Shown here in pieces: positions 46,498 to 53,130 of a stretch of 64,000 bases of DNA. The position numbers and the translations under genes are program-made. The number at the start of each line of letters is the position of its first letter. The stretch's first letter is position 1. The stretch is from Pseudomonas schmalbachii (GTDB lineage: Bacteria; Pseudomonadota; Gammaproteobacteria; Pseudomonadales; Pseudomonadaceae), in assembly GCF_017589465.1 (NCBI RefSeq), contig NZ_JAELYA010000004.1, positions 248,001 to 312,000 of the forward strand, read 5' to 3'. The notes beneath the pieces are model-generated. The model was not told the origin of the DNA and made no database searches. It saw only the letters and a list, made by a program, of their open reading frames with translations.

Positions 46498-46532
46498 AAA
46501 AAAGGAGCCGCACGTGCGTGGGCGTACGGCTC
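46498..46532 (-). terminator. Probable terminator of creatinase
   Basis: On the minus strand GAGCCGTACG and CGTGCGGCTC pair with one wobble, followed by six T residues, 8 bp after the stop. Confidence 0.7.
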
Positions 46533-46539
46533 GGGGCGG

Positions 46540-47751
46540 TCACTTGCGGATGATGTTGCGCTCCGGCCCGTACGGGAACCGGGTGATGTTCTCCGCGCCG
46601 CTCTCGCCGACGATGAGGATGTCGTGCTCGCGGTAGCCACCGGCGCCCGGCAGGCCTTCCGGCAGCATGATCATCGGTTCCATCGACACCACCATGCCCG
46701 GCTCCAGCACGGTGTCGATGTCCTCGCGCAGCTCCAGCCCGGCCTCGCGGCCGTAGTAGTGGCTGAGGGTGCCGAAGGAGTGGCCGTAGCCGAAGGTGCG
46801 GTACTGCAGCACGTCGTGCCTGAGGTAGATCTCGTTCAGCGCGTGGGCGATGTCGCTGCAGCGCGCGCCGGGCTTGATCAGTTCGAGGCCGGCCTCGTGC
46901 ACCTCGACGTTGATCTGCCACAGGCGCAGGTGCTCGTCGGAGCAGTGGTCGAGGAACAGCGTGCGTTCCAGCGCGGTGTAGTAGCCGGCGATCATCGGGA
47001 AGCAGTTCAGGCTGAGGATGTCGCCCTTGTTCACCTTGCGGGTGGTCACCGGGTTGTGCGCGCCGTCGGTGTTGATGCCGGACTGGAACCAGGTCCAGGT
47101 GTCCATCAGCTCGACGTCGGGGAAGGTCCGGGCGATCTCGCGGACCATCGCCTGGGTGGCGTGCAGCGCGACTTCGTACTCCGGCACCTGGTCACGCAGC
47201 GCCTCGACCACCGCGGCCCCGCCGATATCGGCGATGCGCGCGCCATGGCGGATCATCACGTGCTCCTCGGCGGACTTGATCATGCGCATGCGCATGCACG
47301 GCGCGGCTATATCCACCAGCTCGGCATTCGGGTAGCGGGCGGCCAGCTTGTCGCGGTTCTGCAGGTTCAGGTGATCGAACTCGATGCCGATGCGCCCGGC
47401 CTTCGGCAGCGCCTGCTGGATGGCGACGAAGTAGTTGTCGCGCTGCCAGTCGGTGTAGACGATGTTGTCCGTGCCCACGGTGCGGCGCCACGGCTGGCCG
47501 CCGTCGATGTTGGCGCTGATGGTCACGGCGTCGTCCTGGGTCACCACCAGCGCGTAGGGGCGGCCGAAGGAGCAGAACAGGAAGTCGGAGTAGTAGTTGA
47601 TGTTGTGGTACGAGGTGAACACCGCCGCATCCACGTTCGCCTCGGCCATGTAGGCGCGCAGCCTGGCCTGGCGGTTGGCGTACTCCTGGGCGGAGAAGGT
47701 CGGCTGGACTTTCTGGCCGTTGCGAATCCTGAGCGTCTGGGGCATTTGCAT
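46540..47751 (-). CDS. creA: Creatinase (creatine amidinohydrolase)
   Basis: A 403-residue enzyme cleaving creatine to sarcosine and urea, exactly the length of the P. putida enzyme. Catalytic and substrate residues are at the expected numbers: His232, Glu262, Arg335 and Glu358 (NTDGAHNPV, YYTALERTLF, HYYGREAGLE, VVSMEPMIM). It has the pita-bread fold of M24 proteins without the metal ligands. ATG 47751 (MQMPQTLRIRNGQKV) has GAGGA 8 bp upstream; the frame continues upstream but through the promoter. Its product enters the adjacent soxBDAG operon. Confidence 0.96.
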   Translation of the reverse strand: MQMPQTLRIRNGQKVQPTFSAQEYANRQARLRAYMAEANVDAAVFTSYHNINYYSDFLFCSFGRPYALVVTQDDAVTISANIDGGQPWRRTVGTDNIVYTDWQRDNYFVAIQQALPKAGRIGIEFDHLNLQNRDKLAARYPNAELVDIAAPCMRMRMIKSAEEHVMIRHGARIADIGGAAVVEALRDQVPEYEVALHATQAMVREIARTFPDVELMDTWTWFQSGINTDGAHNPVTTRKVNKGDILSLNCFPMIAGYYTALERTLFLDHCSDEHLRLWQINVEVHEAGLELIKPGARCSDIAHALNEIYLRHDVLQYRTFGYGHSFGTLSHYYGREAGLELREDIDTVLEPGMVVSMEPMIMLPEGLPGAGGYREHDILIVGESGAENITRFPYGPERNIIRK

Positions 47752-47811
47752 CGCGTGCATCCTCGATCGTTCTTGTCGATCGACGCGCCGGAAGTGGCGG
47801 GTCGTTGGATG

Positions 47812-47864
47812 CATTGCAACAGAAGGTTCAGGCGGGTTTTTGTACGTTTCCGACCCGAAGTTGG
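47812..47864 (-). promoter_or_regulatory. Shared upstream element of creatinase
   Basis: CATTGCA (47812-47818), GTTTTTGT (47836-47843) and TCCGACCCGAAGTTGG (47849-47864), the same three blocks and spacing as at 44811-44863. It lies 60-113 bp upstream of the creatinase start, a normal place for an AraC-type activator site. Confidence 0.7.
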
Positions 47865-47896
47865 ACGGAAGCGCTGCTGGCGGGAATGGCTTTTCC

Positions 47897-47962
47897 GTAG
47901 GAGCGAGCTCTGCTCGCGAACATCGGCCCCGCAAAAGCTTCGCGAGCAGAGCTCGCTCCTAC
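47897..47962. repeat. Palindromic repeat, family E (copy 2)
   Basis: GTAGGAGCGAGCTCTGCTCG and CGAGCAGAGCTCGCTCCTAC arms. Confidence 0.88.
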
Positions 47963-47973
47963 AGGGGCTCGTT

Positions 47974-47996
47974 CTACGGCGGGCCATGCCCGCGAT
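47974..47996. repeat. Half copy of repeat family G
   Basis: CTACGGCGGGCCATGCCCGCG, a partial left arm. Confidence 0.5.
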
Positions 47997-48008
47997 GAAG
48001 TGGTGCCG

Positions 48009-48305
48009 CTATTCCTCGGCCTCGGATGACTGGCAGATGCCATTGGCGCCGCCCTTGCCGGTGTAGGAAACCGAGACCGTCTCGTCCTCGTTGATGCTGA
48101 TCGAGATGGTCACGCCTTCGCCCTTGGCCTCGAAGTACTTGTCGTTGACCTTCCTGGTCCTGGCTTCCTTGCCGTTGATATGGACCGACTCGCCTTCCGC
48201 ATGCACGGCGATGTTGCCCGGGCAGTCATAGTTGAGCATGGGGATGCCTTCGGCATGAACCGCACCGGTTGTCAGCAGAAGGGCGGCGATTGCGGATTTC
48301 TTCAT
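48009..48305 (-). CDS. Small exported protein of unknown function
   Basis: A 98-residue protein with a signal peptide (MKKSAIAALLLTTGAVHA, cut near residue 18). The mature part, about 80 residues, has two Cys (YDCPGN and GICQSS) that could form a disulphide, and beta-rich segments (VTISISINEDETVSVSYTGK). This layout resembles small periplasmic MliC-like or lysozyme-inhibitor-type proteins, but no family is claimed. It lies between creatinase and the regulator fragment. Confidence 0.75.
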   Translation of the reverse strand: MKKSAIAALLLTTGAVHAEGIPMLNYDCPGNIAVHAEGESVHINGKEARTRKVNDKYFEAKGEGVTISISINEDETVSVSYTGKGGANGICQSSEAEE

Positions 48306-48390
48306 GGCGGGTCCTCGGGCAAGGGGCGAAGCGACGGAAAGTCATCTAAGCGTAGTCGTCCCGGTTCGCGCGATGCGGGGGCCGCGAAGA

Positions 48391-48443
48391 GTAGGGCGGG
48401 TGCAACCCGCCATGGCGCATTGGCGGGTTGCACCCGCCCTACG
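48391..48443. repeat. Palindromic repeat, family B (copy 3)
   Basis: GTAGGGCGGGTGCAACCCGC and GCGGGTTGCACCCGCCCTAC arms around ATGGCGCATTG. Confidence 0.88.
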
Positions 48444-48458
48444 CGATGCTCTCGCCAA

Positions 48459-48501
48459 TAAAAAACAGGCCCGGAACGTGCTGCCGACACGTGCGGGCCT
48501 G
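48459..48501 (-). terminator. Terminator after the regulator fragment
   Basis: On the minus strand CAGGCCCG and CGGGCCTG form a stem with a long loop containing a second small hairpin (CACGTG), then TGTTTTTTATT. Confidence 0.75.
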
Positions 48502-48525
48502 AAGGGGTGTCGAATCGTCGGTGGT

Positions 48526-48918
48526 TCAGTGCAGTTGTGCCGCCTGGCCTTGCCCCAGCGCCGCGCCAACCTCGCCGGCCAGCGTATCGCCGTCATGCCG
48601 GGCGATCAGGCGCAGCAGGGCTTCGAGGATGTTCGAGCCCTGGGTGTGGTCCGCCGGGCGGCTGCCGGTGGCGTCGCAGAGGATCAGCAGGTCGGCCGTG
48701 GGCGTCGTCGGCAGTGCGCCGTCCGGGGTGATGCGCATGCCGTTGCTGGCGCGCACCGGGGCGCTGTCGCGGGACAGGGTGGACCAGCGGAACAAGGCAC
48801 GGCCGGCGAGCTGGTTGGCCAGCCGCAGCGATTCCATGGTGCGGGCGAAGGCCAGCAGGTCGAAGTAGTCCTGGATGAGGAGCTCGACGGCGAGCGGGGC
48901 GCGTTCGAAGTGGGTCAT
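48526..48918 (-). CDS. GATase1-like domain protein without HTH (GbdR-like fragment)
   Basis: A 130-residue protein. Residues 1-85 resemble the N-terminal domain of GbdR-type regulators (AVELLIQDYFDLLAFARTME, then SLRLANQLAGRALFRW, ASNGMRITPDG). The Cys-containing nucleophile-elbow region and the whole AraC HTH domain are missing. ATG 48918 has GAGGAG 8 bp upstream and overlaps by ATGA the stop of a 33-codon frame that begins at the sdaB relic. A terminator 25 bp past the stop suggests a complete transcription unit. It may be a decayed paralogue or a stand-alone modulator. Confidence 0.65.
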   Translation of the reverse strand: MTHFERAPLAVELLIQDYFDLLAFARTMESLRLANQLAGRALFRWSTLSRDSAPVRASNGMRITPDGALPTTPTADLLILCDATGSRPADHTQGSNILEALLRLIARHDGDTLAGEVGAALGQGQAAQLH

Positions 48919-48928
48919 GGTGTTCTCC

Positions 48929-49016
48929 TCAACACTCGATGAGGCTGACCGTGAGACCGCCGTGCGAGGTTTCCCTCGATACCGATCTTGAACAGGTCGA
49001 ACACACTGATAGCCAT
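48929..49016 (-). pseudogene. sdaB: sdaB remnant (L-serine dehydratase), internal deletion
   Basis: From ATG 49016, with GGAG 9-12 bp upstream, the first codons read MAISVFDLFKIGI, the family's conserved N-terminus, which normally continues GPSSSHTVGP. Instead the sequence changes after 13 codons and, in the next frame, reads RETSHGGLTVSLIEC then TGA at 48929-48931, which looks like the family's C-terminus. About 1.3 kb of the usual gene is missing. In other pseudomonads sdaB is next to gbdR. Confidence 0.7.
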
Positions 49017-49203
49017 GCCGATCTCCGCGGAAAACGCTCTGCCTGGCGTCGATTGTCCATGTCCGCGATGAAGGGAATCTGTCTGTCGCCGACCTGAAAA
49101 TGTACCTGGCCACCACTTTGCCCCAAGGAAAGTGGGCACCTTGCCATCTGCCAAGACGCTGGCGCAGCGGCTAGACTGCGCCTCTTCGATATGCGAGGAC
49201 GCC

Positions 49204-49875
49204 ATGAAACGCTCCCTGATCCCCCTTTCCGCCCTGCTGCTGGCCGCCCTGCTGAGCGGTTGCGGCGAAGAATCCAAGCCGGCCAAGGTCGCCGACAGCG
49301 CGCCTGCCGAAGCCGCTGTCGCGCCGGTCGATCCCTGCGCCGACAGCACCCTGGCCAAGGCGCTGCCGCCGGCGACCAGCATCAACGGCTACGAATTCCT
49401 CTCGCGCAGCTGCGGCTACAACGACGCCAGCGCGGTGTACGGCAAGGCCGATGGCAGCCAGCGCCTGGAGCTGAGCCTGACCGATACCGGCATGCCAGCG
49501 CCGGAAGGCGGCGAGCAGAGCGGGGTGGCCGACAGCTACCGGAGCACCCAGGCCCAGGTACGCGACATGACCCGCCGCAACGTCGAACTGCTGCAATCCA
49601 CCCGTGAGAAGGCGCTGCAGAACGGCACCGCCCAGCAGTTCGGCGGCGAGTCGTACCTGCCGCTGATCGAGAAAACCAGCAGCGGCGAGCCGCTGGCGAT
49701 CATCGTCGCGCCGGCCGACGAGGCCGCTCCCAGCGCCAACCTCACCGGGTTGCTCAAGGAGCGCTACGTGCTCAACCTGCTCAGCCACGACCAGCCGTTC
49801 GGTCGCGATGCGCTGGCCGCGCGCAAGCTGCTGATGCCGTTCGTCGAGCAGATGAAGCTGGGCGAACTGCGCTGA
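49204..49875 (+). CDS. Putative lipoprotein
   Basis: A 223-residue protein with a lipoprotein signal (MKRSLIPLSALLLAALLSGC, lipobox LLSGC with Cys at residue 20). Start 49204 follows GAGGAC. After an Ala/Pro/Lys linker there is a globular part with CADST and SRSCGY Cys that may pair. No recognised family. By position it may correspond to a hypothetical protein of the PA5412-PA5414 region. Outer-membrane or periplasmic location is inferred. Confidence 0.75.
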   Translation: MKRSLIPLSALLLAALLSGCGEESKPAKVADSAPAEAAVAPVDPCADSTLAKALPPATSINGYEFLSRSCGYNDASAVYGKADGSQRLELSLTDTGMPAPEGGEQSGVADSYRSTQAQVRDMTRRNVELLQSTREKALQNGTAQQFGGESYLPLIEKTSSGEPLAIIVAPADEAAPSANLTGLLKERYVLNLLSHDQPFGRDALAARKLLMPFVEQMKLGELR

Positions 49876-49985
49876 AATTGGATTTATCTGACAAGAGATT
49901 GGCTGCTGTCTGACAGTTAAATCCGGCGCTTCCTCGGAGAATCTGGTTGCTTGCGAATCGCAGGCGCCACTGGGAGGTTGCTCGG

Positions 49986-50411
49986 ATGAAAGCTCTGGGA
50001 TGGATGGCGGCGACATTGCTGGCAATGATGCTGTCGGTCTGCGTGCAGGCCGACAGCCGCCCCGCGGTTGGCGCGCAGGTCAAGGCGTACAGCGACGGGC
50101 AGGGCCTGAACGTCTGGGTGGTCCGCTTCGGCCCGCGCTCGGCGCAGCAGGCGCTGGTGCAGGTCACCGGTGTCGCCCACGCCTGGGATCGGCAGATCCA
50201 GAAGATGGATGTGCAGGGCGTGCAGGACGAGGCGCATTACACATTGCCGGTGGCGGGCAAGCCGTTCGTGGCCCTGACCTTGCGCGGTTCCAGCGGCGAG
50301 CTGTATCTCCCGGGAGAGCAGCAGGGACACCCGCTGCATTACGACGCGACACTGTCGAGCAACGGCAACGCCCAGCACTTCCTCAGCGACTATCTCGAGC
50401 AATCCGAATGA
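49986..50411 (+). CDS. Small exported protein of unknown function
   Basis: A 141-residue protein with a signal peptide (MKALGWMAATLLAMMLSVCVQA). The mature domain of about 119 residues looks beta-rich (LNVWVVRFGPRSAQQALVQV, EAHYTLPVAGKPFVALTLRG). Start 49986 has GGGAGG 11 bp upstream. It lies 82 bp before the threonine aldolase gene. No family assigned. Confidence 0.72.
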   Translation: MKALGWMAATLLAMMLSVCVQADSRPAVGAQVKAYSDGQGLNVWVVRFGPRSAQQALVQVTGVAHAWDRQIQKMDVQGVQDEAHYTLPVAGKPFVALTLRGSSGELYLPGEQQGHPLHYDATLSSNGNAQHFLSDYLEQSE

Positions 50412-50493
50412 TCCAACCGTCACGGCAGCTGCCCCGGCAGCCGTGATTTCGCTACGCTCCTCTGTGGATTTTTCTGTTCCAGAGGCAGCATTC

Positions 50494-51543
50494 ATGACCG
50501 ACAACACCCAGCAGTTCGCCAGCGACAACTACTCCGGAATCTGCCCGGAGGCCTGGGCCGCGATGGCCGAGGCCAACCAGGGGCACGAGCGGGCCTACGG
50601 CGACGACCAGTGGACCGCCCGCGCTGCGGATTACTTCCGCGACCTGTTCGAGACCGACTGCGAAGTGTTCTTCGCCTTCAACGGCACCGCGGCCAACTCG
50701 CTGGCGCTGGCCTCGCTGTGCCAGAGCTACCACAGCGTGATCTGCGCCGAGACCGCCCACGTCGAGACCGACGAATGCGGCGCGCCGGAATTCTTCTCCA
50801 ACGGCTCCAAGCTCCTGCTGGCGAAGACCGACGCCGAGGGCAAACTGACCCCGCAGGCGATCCGCGAGATCGCCCAGAAGCGCCAGGACATCCACTACCC
50901 GAAGGCGCGCGTGGTGACCATCACCCAGGCCACCGAGGTCGGCACCGTCTACCGACCGGACGAACTGCGTGCGATCAGCGAGACCTGTGGAGAACTCGGC
51001 CTGCACCTGCACATGGACGGCGCGCGTTTCTCCAACGCCTGCGCCTTCCTCGACGCCTCGCCGGCCGAGCTGACCTGGAAATCCGGGGTGGAAGTGCTGT
51101 GCTTCGGCGGCACCAAGAACGGCATGGCGGTGGGCGAGGCGATCCTGTTCTTCAACCGCGACCTGGCCGAGGGCTTCGACTATCGCTGCAAGCAGGCCGG
51201 CCAACTGGCTTCGAAGATGCGCTATCTGGCCGCGCCGTGGGTCGGCATATTGCAGGACGGCGCCTGGCTGCACTACGCCGGCCACGCCAACGCCTGCGCG
51301 CGCCTGCTCGCCGAGCGGGTGGCCGACGTGCCGGGCATCAGCCTGATGTTCCCGGTGGAGGCCAACGGCGTGTTCCTGCAGATGTCCGAACCGGCGCTGG
51401 AAGCGCTGCGTCAGCGCGGCTGGCGCTTCTATACTTTCATCGGCGCCGGCGGCGCGCGCTTCATGTGTTCCTGGGACACCGATATCGCCCGTGTAGAGGC
51501 ACTGGCGCGGGATATCCGCGAGGTGATGGGCGCGCCCCGTTGA
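50494..51543 (+). CDS. ltaA: Low-specificity L-threonine aldolase
   Basis: A 349-residue PLP enzyme cleaving threonine or allo-threonine to glycine and acetaldehyde. FNGTAANSLALASL (about residues 63-76), HMDGARFSNACAFL (about 170-183) and the PLP Lys in CFGGTKNGMAVGEA (about 202-215) are the family motifs. ATG 50494 (MTDNTQQFASDNYSGICPEA) is preferred; an upstream frame would add 17 unrelated residues. It matches PA5413, next to the betaine genes, and links glycine to threonine metabolism. A perfect hairpin follows the stop. Confidence 0.92.
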   Translation: MTDNTQQFASDNYSGICPEAWAAMAEANQGHERAYGDDQWTARAADYFRDLFETDCEVFFAFNGTAANSLALASLCQSYHSVICAETAHVETDECGAPEFFSNGSKLLLAKTDAEGKLTPQAIREIAQKRQDIHYPKARVVTITQATEVGTVYRPDELRAISETCGELGLHLHMDGARFSNACAFLDASPAELTWKSGVEVLCFGGTKNGMAVGEAILFFNRDLAEGFDYRCKQAGQLASKMRYLAAPWVGILQDGAWLHYAGHANACARLLAERVADVPGISLMFPVEANGVFLQMSEPALEALRQRGWRFYTFIGAGGARFMCSWDTDIARVEALARDIREVMGAPR

Positions 51544-51574
51544 TTGTTTTCCACGGAATCTGTTGAAAACCTCG

Positions 51575-51600
51575 TGCACAGCCTTGAGCAAGGCTGTGCA
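51575..51600. other. Perfect hairpin after ltaA
   Basis: TGCACAGCCTT and AAGGCTGTGCA, 11-bp arms with a 4-base loop (GAGC), 31 bp past the ltaA stop. No T-tract follows; a possible transcript end or stabilising stem. Confidence 0.5.
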
Positions 51601-51977
51601 TACCTCCATGCAAGCCCCGTCATTGCTGTCTTTCAGACTGTTGGCGATATTTTGTTCGCCTTTGTTTTTATTATCCCCGTGAACTGTTGAGCGTGTCGTT
51701 GACAGTCTGTTGATAAGTGGCTGTGTCTGGCGTGTATCAAGGCTTTCAGCATGATGATCAATTGTTGATCAGGGTTTGGGGTGGCAGCGGTCTGTGGATG
51801 ATCGGACTGGAGAGGGCTCATGGCTGTGGATTTTGTTCACAGTGGCTGTGGGTGGTTTGCCGGGGAAGCTGTCAGGAAGCTGTAGGTACTTTGCTGCAAG
51901 GCGCGGCTGGTGCGGGTTTGGCTGGGGTGGTGGTTTTTTGTTCGATGGGAGTTTTGCACAGGGCTGAGTGGTCTTTT

Positions 51978-52096
51978 CCCCTCACCCTAACCCTCTCCCG
52001 GAGGGAGAGGGAGCATATCGGCATGGGACTGGGTGCCGTGCCATCGACCAACTCCGAGCAGTCCCCTCTCCCGCTGGGAGAGGGTTAGGGTGAGGG
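51978..52096. repeat. Palindromic repeat, family D (copy 6)
   Basis: CCCTCACCCTAACCCTCTCC and GAGAGGGTTAGGGTGAGGG ends, inside the 51.6-53.1 kb array. Confidence 0.88.
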
Positions 52097-52104
52097 AGCT
52101 CTTC

Positions 52105-52113
52105 TTTTCCACA
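52105..52113 (+). promoter_or_regulatory. DnaA-box match
   Basis: TTTTCCACA, a full match to TTWTNCACA. Confidence 0.45.
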
Positions 52114-52254
52114 AAACCTGTTGATCCCCCTGTGCACCCCCTGTAACCAGTCTGTGTGCACATCGCCACAACCCGCGCAGAATCGGGGCTGCGGGCAATC
52201 GTCCAGGTTTTGTCCCAGGCCCATTTCGTTGTCCCCGGAACATGTTGAGCGCGC

Positions 52255-52263
52255 TGTGGAAAA
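52255..52263 (-). promoter_or_regulatory. DnaA-box match
   Basis: TGTGGAAAA on the plus strand, i.e. TTTTCCACA on the minus strand; part of composite copy 2. Confidence 0.45.
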
Positions 52264-52426
52264 CGTGTGTGTGGATTGCTCTCGAGCAGTCCTGGCGAGC
52301 GCCCCAAGCGATTGCTCACTTTCTATCCAGAAATTACCCGAATCCTGCGTACGGCAAGGCTTGCAGGCTGGCGTGAAAGTCCCTGTGAACTGTCCACATC
52401 GGCTGTGGAGCGAACTCCAGACAAGC

Positions 52427-52435
52427 TGTGGAAAA
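52427..52435 (-). promoter_or_regulatory. DnaA-box match
   Basis: TGTGGAAAA on the plus strand; followed by CTGTTGC, a variant of the TGTTGA block. Confidence 0.45.
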
Positions 52436-52553
52436 GCTGTTGCAGGAAGCCTGCAGGCCACGGCTGACGCTGCCTGTATGGTTCTGATCGTTTTTTGCTC
52501 ATTCACCGGAGTAGCAGACGCCCTGTGGGTGATCGCGGGCTGCAATGCCCACC

Positions 52554-52638
52554 GTAGGTTGGTGCTGAGCGAAGCGAAGCCCAACATCTGCCGAGCCATG
52601 GCACCGTTGGGCTTCGCTTCGCTCAGCACCAACCTACG
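52554..52638. repeat. Palindromic repeat, family A (copy 6, near-perfect)
   Basis: GTAGGTTGGTGCTGAGCGAA... and its exact complement form arms of about 32 bp, the best preserved family A copy; it splits the third composite unit of the array. Confidence 0.9.
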
Positions 52639-52816
52639 GCTCGCTCGGCAACGTCCCGCCCGGCGACTTTCCCCAATAACTGTTGAAGCCGCTGTGCGCT
52701 GCCTGTCATCAGACTGTGCACAGTTGTCCGCAGGCCACGCGATCCGTGGCCTGTACGGAACTGGTGAATTTTTGCTCCACAGCCTGCGGACTGTCCCCGA
52801 AAGCTGTTGAGGAGAA

Positions 52817-52825
52817 TGTGGATAA
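52817..52825 (-). promoter_or_regulatory. Consensus DnaA box
   Basis: TGTGGATAA on the plus strand (TTATCCACA on the minus strand), the strict consensus box, in composite copy 4. Confidence 0.55.
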
Positions 52826-53000
52826 CTTGTTTGCGGAACCCTGTCTGGCAGGAGTGGCAAGGGTTCGCGAGGGCTGATCGAATTTTGTTCGATAATTTGC
52901 CCACAGGCCAGGCGCCATGGGCTTTTCAAGCTTCCACCGGAAGGCTCGGAGAATGTCTCAGAACTGTCCCCAATGACTGTGGGCGAAGGTGCCCGCAAGC

Positions 53001-53009
53001 TGTGGATAA
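53001..53009 (-). promoter_or_regulatory. Consensus DnaA box
   Basis: A second strict TGTGGATAA, in composite copy 5, 122 bp upstream of the EF-G-like start. Confidence 0.55.
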
Positions 53010-53130
53010 TCTGTTCTTACAACTCTGCATGGCAGGGCTGGCGCGGCCTTGGGTGGAGTGGTGAAGTTTTGCTCAGGCCGCCCCGGATGCACTGCCTATA
53101 CTTCGGAAATCCTGGAAGTGGGAGGTGCAC

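Larger units (their letters stand above)
51650..53074 (+). repeat. Degenerate intergenic repeat array
   Basis: A 1.6-kb gene-free spacer. TTTTGYTC occurs seven times on the plus strand (starts 51650, 51831, 51936, 52493, 52770, 52883, 53067). A composite of about 35 bp, TGTCCCC-AACTGTTGA-TGTGGAWAA, occurs in five degraded copies (51671, 52229, 52668, 52791, 52974). A family D repeat (51978-52096) and a family A repeat (52554-52638) have been inserted into it. Stops and lack of codon bias argue against coding. Confidence 0.65.

Noticed and set aside
44811-47870. Sigma-54 promoters upstream of the creatinine operons
   Set aside because: TTGC-like blocks are present, but no GG at the required 10-bp distance was found on the coding strand.
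36838-49100. Classical mobile element carrying the creatinine genes
   Set aside because: No integrase, transposase, tRNA target or long flanking direct repeat was seen. Base composition looks like the neighbours.
52121-52810. 229-codon plus-strand frame in the 51.6-53.1 kb spacer
   Set aside because: Crosses a palindromic repeat and degenerate non-coding repeats, has no ribosome-binding site and no domain.
51544-53130. parS or plasmid origin in the repeat spacer
   Set aside because: No TGTTCCACGTGGAACA-type parS, no rep or par gene, and the iteron-like units are too irregular for a plasmid origin.
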